From contig NZ_JAJJNF010000002.1 of assembly GCF_021245805.1 (NCBI RefSeq), forward strand, positions 372,001-436,000: DNA of 64,000 nucleotides, given 5' to 3'. A program made the position numbers and the translations under genes. Source of the stretch: Mangrovimonas futianensis. GTDB lineage: Bacteria; Bacteroidota; Bacteroidia; Flavobacteriales; Flavobacteriaceae. Within the stretch, counting starts at the first letter, position 1. Each line of letters starts with the position of its first letter. Under the pieces are notes generated by a model. The model did not search any database and had not been told where the DNA came from. It was given only the letters and a program-made list of their open reading frames with translations. This document shows, one piece after another, positions 37,259 through 44,419 of the stretch.

Positions 37259-38462
37259 ATGAAAAATCTAATTTTACCAAACCAAACCAAACCAAACCAA
37301 ACCAAACCAAACCAAACCAAACCAAACCAAACCAAACCTTAAGTTTTTAACCCTAGTATTTGGAGTTTTTTTTATAACCTCATGCCAGGAAACGTAACTC
37401 AACGAAGAGGTTCTTGAATCAACTTCATTGGGCTCAACATCAAATTCAGAAATGTTTTTGAGATCTGCAATAGAAGATCAATCTTTACAAGATCAACTAG
37501 ATTGCAAAGTAGGCCATCTTTTAAACATCTCCCAGTTTATAAACGCAAATAAAAGCCTAGTTCAAGCACACATTGAAGATAGTCTAGAGAATACAGCGGA
37601 CTCTTTATATCCCTTAAAATTCAAAATAAAGGATTTATTTGACGATTTGAGATTAGATTACTCAGTTATTGATAGCTCATTTGTAGCTTTTTCAGATCTA
37701 GGAGGAGAAAGCTGGGATCCATATCTTACTATTCCCTATAAGAGTAATATTATTGCAGCAGGGAATTATTCCAATACCAACCCCTATTATGCTATACCGA
37801 ATTATGATTTAGCTAATAATGTTGATAAAGTAAATGTTTATTCAGAGCAGGGTGGTAGTCTAGTGCCATTTGCAGGAACATTAAGTGAATCAAATAAATT
37901 TTATTTTACATTACATACAATTGACATAGATAGTCAAGGAAGTGGTTTCGGAGGAGGAAATGGAACAGGGAGTGGATATACTCCTTTAGAAATAGATAAA
38001 ATGACACCTAAACAACATAAAGAGCCGTGGATTGCTGGTAGGTCTGAGGTCCATATCAAGGGTTATAAAATTATTAATCTTCCAAACACTAGTGGGGATT
38101 GTGGTGATGATATAACAGGAGGAGCTAATTGTTTTAATTATGATGGTAGAAGAATTAAAAGAGTTAAAAGAGATGATATTGGGGATGAGTTTAATGCAGA
38201 TTATATACTACATAATTTTTCTAGTATAAATAGTGCTGATGTTGTTTTTTATGTTATTTTTGAAAATGATCCTTGGCCAGCAACTCAAAAGCAAGCGGTT
38301 TATCAATTTCCTAATGGAATGTCAAGAATTATTAAGTTTAGAAGTTGGGAAAGTTCTTATCATCAAGCTACAGTTTCGTTGGATCCCAATAATACCAATG
38401 GATTCCCTTATGCAAGAACTTACAGTGTTGACATAAATAGTATTAAATACAACTTACAATAA
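37259..38462 (+). pseudogene. Lipoprotein gene with repeat-bearing signal peptide, frame-broken (possibly phase-variable)
   Basis: ATG 37259 encodes MKNLIL and then the 5-bp repeat (four PNQTK units), ending at TAA 37340. One frame over, the same DNA encodes a lipoprotein signal, LKFLTLVFGVFFITSCQET (37338-37394). That frame meets TAA at 37395 and then stays open to 38462, encoding about 350 residues. With 1, 4, 7, 10 or 13 repeat copies the ATG joins the signal frame; twelve copies put it out of frame. The body (VGHLLNIS, YDLANNVDKVNVYS, a Gly-rich FGGGNGTGSGY loop) matches no family I know. A downstream TTG at 37428 would lack any signal. Confidence 0.72.
37276..37338. repeat. Pentanucleotide tandem repeat (ACCAA)12
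   Basis: Twelve perfect copies of ACCAA (37276-37335) plus a partial copy ACC. The array is uninterrupted and lies 17 bases after an ATG, inside signal-peptide codons. Perfect short repeats of a length not divisible by three are the classical substrate of slipped-strand frame switching. Confidence 0.97.
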
Positions 38463-38465
38463 TTT

Positions 38466-39128
38466 ATGAGATTATGTTTTTTATTAATAGCCACTGTAAT
38501 AACTTCAGTGGCTTTTTCCCAAAACAGAGATGATCGTAAAGGACATTTATTCTTAAAGGTTGGTCCAGAATATCGAATTACACCATTACCTTATAATGAA
38601 AATAGTTCACCTAGCGAACCCGGTTATTTGACCGATATTGATAGTCAAAGTGCAGGTTTTGTACTTAATTATAGTTTAGACTATTTTATTATCAAAGATT
38701 TGAGTATTGGATTTGCCCATTCCTTTCATTATACGCTTTTAAATACTAACACTTACCATGCGGAGGATTTTGGTATGACAAAGGCAAATTACCGCTTATT
38801 CATGGATTTTCACCTTTATCTTGACTTTCACGTTAAAGTTTTTAAAACAAATGAATTGTTTTTGCGAGCAGGAGTTTCATTATTTAATAGAAACTCTAAA
38901 TTTGGCACTAAACAGTCCTATTATGATAGTGATGGTAATTATATTGCTTTTTCTGTGGTAAATTTGGATTATAACTATTCACCTAATCAATTCGCTTTGG
39001 GGTATAAAACACAAAAATTGGAACTTTTGGCCGGAGTATATTATTCAAAACAAACAGAATACTTTAATACTCCAGTCAAATTTGCTGTACCATTTGTAAA
39101 ACTAAACTTTAATTTATTTAAATTCTAA
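38466..39128 (+). CDS. Exported protein, possible outer-membrane beta-barrel
   Basis: 220 residues. Signal peptide 1-18 (ITSVAFSQ), then alternating polar/hydrophobic strands ending in FVKLNFNLFKF, a C-terminal aromatic residue as in outer-membrane barrels. Glycine content is modest and no family motif is recognised. It starts 3 bases after the broken lipoprotein gene, so the two were probably one operon; its own expression may depend on the same promoter. Confidence 0.62.
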   Translation: MRLCFLLIATVITSVAFSQNRDDRKGHLFLKVGPEYRITPLPYNENSSPSEPGYLTDIDSQSAGFVLNYSLDYFIIKDLSIGFAHSFHYTLLNTNTYHAEDFGMTKANYRLFMDFHLYLDFHVKVFKTNELFLRAGVSLFNRNSKFGTKQSYYDSDGNYIAFSVVNLDYNYSPNQFALGYKTQKLELLAGVYYSKQTEYFNTPVKFAVPFVKLNFNLFKF

Positions 39129-39173
39129 CCGAGGATGATTTAACCTTTGAGGCCTTATTCATGGTTTAAAAAG

Positions 39174-39611
39174 TTAAAATGTGAGACCTGCACCGAAATT
39201 AAAACTTTGTTTGCTGTTGGTGTTATAATGATTTATAGTTTTAGGCAAGTTGTTAATCCTAAAATTATATAGAAGATTAATATAACTACTCTCAGTTGGT
39301 TTCAATTCTACTCCAGTAGTTGATAGAATACCAAAAGATGGAACTCCTTCCTTAGGAATGTATATGTCCCATGTCCCACCCTGTAGTAAATTTATGCTTT
39401 TGTTTAAAGGTATTTTTTTTAATATTCTTATCTCAATAAGATCTAATTCAAAACTATCTAATTCATTAATGTAATTATAGGATTTTAGCTGTTCAATTAA
39501 AGTGCCCTGAAGATTCCACGGTAAAGTTTTCTTTTGTTGTGAATACATCAAATGATAAGAAAACAAACTAAAATAAAATAAACCCAATAGAAGAGAGCGG
39601 TTTTTATACAT
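39174..39611 (-). CDS. Small exported protein of unknown function
   Basis: 145 residues. Hydrophobic N-terminus with a likely signal peptide to about residue 25 (YHLMYSQQ), then a short strand-rich domain ending SKQSFNFGAGLTF, again a C-terminal Phe with alternating residues. It may be a small or truncated outer-membrane strand protein. It converges on the gene at 38466-39128 and ends 45 bases from it. No family recognised. Confidence 0.5.
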   Translation of the reverse strand: MYKNRSLLLGLFYFSLFSYHLMYSQQKKTLPWNLQGTLIEQLKSYNYINELDSFELDLIEIRILKKIPLNKSINLLQGGTWDIYIPKEGVPSFGILSTTGVELKPTESSYINLLYNFRINNLPKTINHYNTNSKQSFNFGAGLTF

Positions 39612-39751
39612 AATGTTTTTTAAATCATCTTAAATATAATGATTTACTTATATACAAACATTAAAATGAGTGATTATTAATACTAGAATGACCTTGTATT
39701 AAGACCGTTGAAACGATTTGGTCATATACCATGTTGCCTTAAAAATTTAGA

Positions 39752-40258
39752 CTAATTCTCAAATAAGGCCTTAAGTTCTGTAGCTTCTTGAGGTTTCATT
39801 TTTCCAGCCAATACCAAACTAAGTTGTTTACGTCTTAAAGCAGCAGCATAACGTTCCTTTTCCAAGTCAGTTTCAGGAGTGATTTCTGGAATAGGTACAG
39901 GTTTGCCTATTTCATCTACAGCCACAAAAGTGTAGATAGCTTCATTGGCCTTGGTACGATTTCCAGATTCGCGGTCTTCAATCCAAACATCAATAAACAC
40001 TTCCATAGAAGTTTTAAAGGCTCTGGATACCTTTGCTTCAACCGTTACAACACTACCTAGGGGAACAGCTCTATTAAAAGCTACATGGTTTACAGAAGCG
40101 GTTACAACAATACGTCTGCTGTGTCTTCTGGCAGCAATACTGGCTGCACGATCCATACGGGCTAAAAGTTCGCCACCAAATAAATTGTTTAATGGGTTGG
40201 TTTCACTTGGAAGTACCAAGTCCGTCATAGTTGTTTTGGATTGTTCTGGAGTTTTCAT
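39752..40258 (-). CDS. Acyl-CoA thioesterase (hotdog fold, YciA/BFIT-like)
   Basis: 168 residues from ATG 40258; ATGs at 40264 and 40273 are alternatives close behind the promoter. LVLPSETNPLNNLFGGELLARMDRAASIAARRHS is the N-D/G-G active-site region of cytosolic acyl-CoA thioesterases, with ASVNHVAFNRAVPLG and VEAKVSRAF in the hotdog core. It hydrolyses acyl-CoA to free acid and CoA in the cytoplasm. The last 40 residues form an extra charged helix. Monocistronic, with its own -7 element. Confidence 0.87.
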   Translation of the reverse strand: MKTPEQSKTTMTDLVLPSETNPLNNLFGGELLARMDRAASIAARRHSRRIVVTASVNHVAFNRAVPLGSVVTVEAKVSRAFKTSMEVFIDVWIEDRESGNRTKANEAIYTFVAVDEIGKPVPIPEITPETDLEKERYAAALRRKQLSLVLAGKMKPQEATELKALFEN

Positions 40259-40286
40259 TTGCATACCTAACATCAAAAATGAGGTG

Positions 40287-40294
40287 CAAAGGTA
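40287..40294 (-). promoter_or_regulatory. -7 promoter element TACCTTTG (minus strand)
   Basis: Exact TAnnTTTG on the minus strand, 13 to 28 bases before the possible ATGs of the thioesterase gene. Confidence 0.55.
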
Positions 40295-40362
40295 CGGGTT
40301 ATTTCAAAGAAGATAGGATAAATGCCTAAAAACTGAAAATAGCTGTATGAAAATGGAGTGTT

Positions 40363-41301
40363 TTAATCTAGTTCTTTAACCAACAACCAAGCCGCTTTGT
40401 TATCATTTTCCTTGATGTCTTGAAGCGCTTTTAGAGCTTCTGAGCGACTTTCATAACTGGCATAAACCACTTGATGCAGTCCGAATCTATTGACACCAAT
40501 TTTACGAGCATTGTACCCTTCAGCTTGAAGTTCCTCTACTTTTTTATCACTGTTTTCTTCTATTCTGAAGGCACCGGCAACAATGTGGTAATTCCCAGAA
40601 AGCTTTTTAACTGGTAATGTCGCTGCAGGTAATGGGTTTGAAATCACAAAGGTTGCTTCTTGGATTTTGGTTTCCAATTGCTGACTGGCTTCTTCCTGAG
40701 CCATTTGATTGTGCGTTTCTATTTGATTCACATAAAACTTAGATGCTAAAAAGCCACCTAAGCTTAATGCAATAACCGCAACGGCCGCATATTTCAAGTA
40801 GTTTCTGGATTGGCGTTTTTCAGGAGTTACCGTCAATGGCACTACTTTTTCAATAGCTTCAACCTCTTCTTTTAAGACCTCTCTGGTTATGGTGTCCGAA
40901 TTAAATTGAGCCAAACCAAAGGCATCTGTTAAATAGTTAAGATGATAAGAAGGCTCAAAAAGCATACGACCTTCCGAATTAAGGGTCAAATCACCAATGT
41001 TATGAAAGGAGATGGTTTCACCCTCGGTCATATACGATTTTATGGACTTCACGTGTTTAGCTACCTTTTTGGATGCTACTTCATAAGGGATCTTTTCTAC
41101 ATCAGCTATGTATCTTATTAAAATCCCGTCATTTTTTTGGATTTGCTCATTAAAAGACAAAATCTTTTTAGGCGGATAAAAGGCATTTGTAGATGAATGA
41201 ATGCTCGCAGATACCCTTTGGGTTAAAAAGGAACCAAATTCAGGTACGGTCACGCATTCGTATCGGTATAATAAATCGCTTATGTACGTCTCTAGGTGCA
41301 T
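40363..41301 (-). CDS. HU-like domain, membrane and SPOR domain protein
   Basis: 312 residues. The N-terminal half (1-130) has two HU/CCDC81-type modules (LYRYECVTVPEFGSFL; GETISFHNIGDLTL), followed by one membrane helix (about 168-190) and a C-terminal SPOR domain (about 232-310, YHIVAGAFRIEENSDKKVEEL). SPOR domains bind denuded peptidoglycan at division sites, so the protein joins a cytoplasmic HU-like part to the periplasmic wall. Widespread in Bacteroidota, function unknown. Divergent from dprA. Confidence 0.86.
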   Translation of the reverse strand: MHLETYISDLLYRYECVTVPEFGSFLTQRVSASIHSSTNAFYPPKKILSFNEQIQKNDGILIRYIADVEKIPYEVASKKVAKHVKSIKSYMTEGETISFHNIGDLTLNSEGRMLFEPSYHLNYLTDAFGLAQFNSDTITREVLKEEVEAIEKVVPLTVTPEKRQSRNYLKYAAVAVIALSLGGFLASKFYVNQIETHNQMAQEEASQQLETKIQEATFVISNPLPAATLPVKKLSGNYHIVAGAFRIEENSDKKVEELQAEGYNARKIGVNRFGLHQVVYASYESRSEALKALQDIKENDNKAAWLLVKELD

Positions 41302-41306
41302 AAAAA

Positions 41307-41314
41307 CAAAGTTA
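41307..41314 (-). promoter_or_regulatory. -7 promoter element TAACTTTG (minus strand)
   Basis: Exact TAnnTTTG on the minus strand. Only 5 bases separate it from ATG 41301, so the transcript should begin at or next to the start codon. Confidence 0.5.
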
Positions 41315-41406
41315 GAAATTTTTGTATATCAATAAATTTTACCCTTAACTATTTATTAACATCATAAAATTTAGTTTCTTGTAGGTTGTATTTCAAACAG
41401 ATACCC

Positions 41407-42507
41407 ATGACCGAACAGCAATTAATTTATACCCTGGCATTGCAACATGTTCCTAAAATAGGGGATATAACAGCTAAAAAGCTAATTGGTGTATGCGGGT
41501 CTGCAGAAGCTGTTTTAAAAGAAAAAAGAGGCAATCTATTAAAAATCGACGGGGTTGGAGCAGCAAGTTTGGAAGGTCTGTTTGATGCGAGCCACTTGCG
41601 TGAGGCAGAACATGAATTGCGTTTTATTCAGACTCATAAAATATCCTGCCTATATTTTATGGAATCGGATTATCCCGAAAGATTAAAACACTGTATCGAT
41701 GCCCCTATTTTACTTTTTCAAAGGGGAAATGTCAACCTGAATAATCAAAGGATTATTAGTATTGTTGGGGCACGTAAAATCACAAACCACGGCATGGAAT
41801 TTTGCAAGCAATTAGTTGAGGACTTGGCTCCATTTAATCCCATTATTGTTTCAGGTTTTGCCTATGGAACAGATATTACAGCACATAAGGCTGCTGTAGA
41901 TCATAACCTTCAAACGATTGGTTGTTTGGCTCATGGATTTAACGATATGTATCCTAAGGTACATTCCAAATATGTGAAATCAGTAGAAGCTCATGGTGGA
42001 TTTTTCACTGACTTTTGGAGTACCTCAAATTTTGACCGGAAGAACTTTTTAAAACGAAATCGTATTATTGCTGGCCTGAGTGAAGCGACCATTGTTATTG
42101 AATCTGCCGAAAAGGGAGGGAGCTTGGTAACGGCTGATATTGCCCACTCTTATGACCGGGAGGTATTTGCTGTTCCTGGTCGGGTGACCGATAGCCAAAG
42201 TGTAGGGTGCAATAATCTGATTAAGCATCAAAAGGCACAGATGTTGTCCAATTCCATGGATGTGCCCTTTATGTTGGACTGGAAATTGGAACAAGAAAAG
42301 CCAACCATACAGCGACAACTGTTTGTGGATTTAAATGAGGATGAACAGCTTATTTACAACTATTTAAAGGATCAAAAAAAGCAGTTGCTGGATGTGATTG
42401 CTCTAGACACCCAGTTGCCAACTTATAAATTAGCGGCTATTCTTTTGAATATGGAATTGAAAGGCGTCGTTAGACCTCTGCCGGGGAAATTGTTTGAGCT
42501 TATTTAA
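41407..42507 (+). CDS. dprA: DNA-processing protein DprA
   Basis: 366 residues from ATG 41407. N-terminal helix-hairpin-helix-like part (LQHVPKIGDITAKKLI), the Rossmann-like DprA domain with SIVGARKITNHG, VSGFAYGTDITAH, RNRIIAGLSEATIVIESAEKGGSLVTA, and a C-terminal winged-helix domain (about 300-366). DprA loads RecA on incoming single-stranded DNA during transformation. The gene converges on trpS with a 4-base overlap. Confidence 0.95.
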   Translation: MTEQQLIYTLALQHVPKIGDITAKKLIGVCGSAEAVLKEKRGNLLKIDGVGAASLEGLFDASHLREAEHELRFIQTHKISCLYFMESDYPERLKHCIDAPILLFQRGNVNLNNQRIISIVGARKITNHGMEFCKQLVEDLAPFNPIIVSGFAYGTDITAHKAAVDHNLQTIGCLAHGFNDMYPKVHSKYVKSVEAHGGFFTDFWSTSNFDRKNFLKRNRIIAGLSEATIVIESAEKGGSLVTADIAHSYDREVFAVPGRVTDSQSVGCNNLIKHQKAQMLSNSMDVPFMLDWKLEQEKPTIQRQLFVDLNEDEQLIYNYLKDQKKQLLDVIALDTQLPTYKLAAILLNMELKGVVRPLPGKLFELI

Positions 42508-43472
42508 TACCCTACTTTTTCCCTAACTCTAGAAAGTACATCATTTGCAACCTTTTTAGCTTTTTCAGCACCTACTGATAGGGCTTTATCAACTTCTTCA
42601 AGGTTGTTCATATAATAATGATACTTTTCTCTAGGTTCTGCAAATTTTTCAACAATCAATTCAAAAAGAGCTTGTTTGGCATGTCCATAGCCATAGCCTC
42701 CTTTTTCGTAATTGGATTTCATAGTTTCTACTTCTTCATCAGAAGCTAATAAAGAATAGATAGCAAAACAGTTACAGGTCTTCCAGTCTTTAGGTTCCTC
42801 TAGTGGGGTGCTATCAGTTTGGATGGACATGATTTGCTTTCTCAGTTTCTTGTCATCCAAAAAGATATTGATAAAGTTGTTTCTACTTTTGCTCATTTTC
42901 TCGCCATCAGTTCCAGGAACAATCATCACATGTTCTTCAATTTTGGCATCTGGCAATACAAAGGTGTCTCCCATTTTAGCATGGAATCTAGAAGCGACAT
43001 CTCGTGTCATTTCTATATGCTGTAATTGATCTTTCCCAACCGGAACGATGTTCGCGTCGTATAACAAAATATCAGCTGCCATCAACATAGGGTAGGTGAA
43101 CAACCCAGAATTGACGTCTGCCAACCTATCGGCTTTGTCTTTAAAACTGTGCGCTAAAGTCAATCTTTGGTAAGGAAAGAAACAACTTAAATACCAAGAC
43201 AATTCAGTAACTTGTGGAATATCACTTTGTCTATAGAAAACGGTTTTGTCAATATCTAAACCGAAGGCTAGCCAGGTTGCCGCAACAGAATAGGTGTTTT
43301 CTCTTAGTTCTGCAGCGTCTTTGATTTGGGTTAAGGTGTGTAAATTGGCAATAAACAAAAAAGAGTCATTTTCCTCTTTTTTAGACATGTCTATCGCTGG
43401 TAAAATGGCACCTAAAATATTACCTAAATGTGGTGTCCCTGTACTCTGGATTCCTGTTAAAATTCTCGCCAT
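42504..43472 (-). CDS. trpS: Tryptophanyl-tRNA synthetase
   Basis: 322 residues from ATG 43472 (MARILTGIQSTGTPHLGN). TGTPHLGN is the HIGH-like and GEKMSKSRNN the KMSKS signature of this class I enzyme; DIPQVTELSWYLSCF and GKDQLQHIEMTRDVA bind tryptophan and tRNA regions. It charges tRNA-Trp. An upstream in-frame start at 43505 lies beyond the -7 element, so 43472 is preferred. Confidence 0.96.
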   Translation of the reverse strand: MARILTGIQSTGTPHLGNILGAILPAIDMSKKEENDSFLFIANLHTLTQIKDAAELRENTYSVAATWLAFGLDIDKTVFYRQSDIPQVTELSWYLSCFFPYQRLTLAHSFKDKADRLADVNSGLFTYPMLMAADILLYDANIVPVGKDQLQHIEMTRDVASRFHAKMGDTFVLPDAKIEEHVMIVPGTDGEKMSKSRNNFINIFLDDKKLRKQIMSIQTDSTPLEEPKDWKTCNCFAIYSLLASDEEVETMKSNYEKGGYGYGHAKQALFELIVEKFAEPREKYHYYMNNLEEVDKALSVGAEKAKKVANDVLSRVREKVGY

Positions 43473-43492
43473 GGATTTCAAATATTGGACAG

Positions 43493-43500
43493 CAAAAGTA
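43493..43500 (-). promoter_or_regulatory. -7 promoter element TACTTTTG of trpS
   Basis: Exact TAnnTTTG on the minus strand, 20 bases before the trpS ATG. No convincing -33 element. Confidence 0.5.
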
Positions 43501-43581
43501 ACCAATCCTAAAGAATTATGAAAAGTAGAAGGTGTTAGAATTTAAACTTTTATCATTCTGTAGGAATATTGAGATAAATAC

Positions 43582-43589
43582 TATTTTTG
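43582..43589 (+). promoter_or_regulatory. -7 promoter element TATTTTTG of plsC
   Basis: Exact TAnnTTTG. The ATG at 43596 follows after 6 bases, which predicts a transcript with almost no leader. Confidence 0.52.
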
Positions 43590-43595
43590 TTGGCA

Positions 43596-44333
43596 ATGAA
43601 ATTTATTAAATATCCTTTTTGGCTTTTATATAGAATTTGGTTTTACATTTTGGTGGCCTTACCCATCATTATATTATTTCCTATTTTATTAATATCTATC
43701 GCCAAGGAATCTTGGTATCCGTTTTTCTTCAGGATTGCTAGATTATGGGCCAAATTCATTTTAGTTGGAATGGGCTTCCGAGTAAAAATTGACAGAGACC
43801 AAACACCTCATAGAAAGGAAAGCTATATGTTTATTGCCAATCATACCTCTATGGCTGATATCATGTTGATGTTAGTAGCTGTTAAAAATCCCTTTGTTTT
43901 TGTGGGTAAGAAGGAGCTAGCCAAAATACCATTGTTTGGATTCTTTTATAAACGTACCTGTATATTGGTTGATCGCAGTTCAGAAAAAAGCAGAAAGGCA
44001 GTTTTTTTGAGAGCCCAAAAGAGATTGAAGCAAGGTTTAAGTATTTGTATTTTTCCAGAGGGAGGAGTTCCTGATGAGTCTATTTTGCTCGATAGTTTTA
44101 AGGATGGGGCATTTCGATTAGCAATCAATCACCAAATTCCCATCGTGCCCATGGTGTTTCCTGATAATATAAAACGGTTCTCTTACACCTTTTTTAGTGG
44201 AAGTCCAGGTAGAATGAGAGCCAAGATTTTACCATTTATAGAAACAAAGGATTATACCATAGCGACTACCAAGGAGTTAAATGAAAAATCTAGAAATGTT
44301 ATTTTAAAGAGCCTTCATAGTTATCAAAAATGA
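43596..44333 (+). CDS. plsC: 1-acyl-sn-glycerol-3-phosphate acyltransferase
   Basis: 245 residues from ATG 43596 (a TTG at 43587 lies in the promoter). An N-terminal membrane segment (about 8-36) precedes the catalytic NHTSMAD (H83, D88) and FPEGG (154-158) motifs of the PlsC family. It acylates lysophosphatidic acid to phosphatidic acid at the inner membrane in phospholipid synthesis. Monocistronic, followed at once by a terminator hairpin. Confidence 0.93.
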   Translation: MKFIKYPFWLLYRIWFYILVALPIIILFPILLISIAKESWYPFFFRIARLWAKFILVGMGFRVKIDRDQTPHRKESYMFIANHTSMADIMLMLVAVKNPFVFVGKKELAKIPLFGFFYKRTCILVDRSSEKSRKAVFLRAQKRLKQGLSICIFPEGGVPDESILLDSFKDGAFRLAINHQIPIVPMVFPDNIKRFSYTFFSGSPGRMRAKILPFIETKDYTIATTKELNEKSRNVILKSLHSYQK

Positions 44334-44334
44334 A

Positions 44335-44366
44335 AAAAGCTGCCTATGACACCAAGCAGCTTTTCC
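44335..44366 (+). terminator. Terminator-like hairpin after plsC
   Basis: Stem AAAAGCTGC/GCAGCTTTT (44335-44343 and 44356-44364) with a 12-base loop, directly after the plsC stop. The T run is only four bases, so it is a moderate terminator candidate. Confidence 0.55.
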
Positions 44367-44419
44367 CTGGTCGTTCTATTGGAATTTTTATACCAATGAA
44401 CAATCTAACCAACTAAAAA

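Noticed and set aside
37276..37338. ACCAA array as a CRISPR or telomere-like repeat
   Set aside because: Units are 5 bases without spacers and lie in signal-peptide codons near an ATG, so a coding microsatellite fits.
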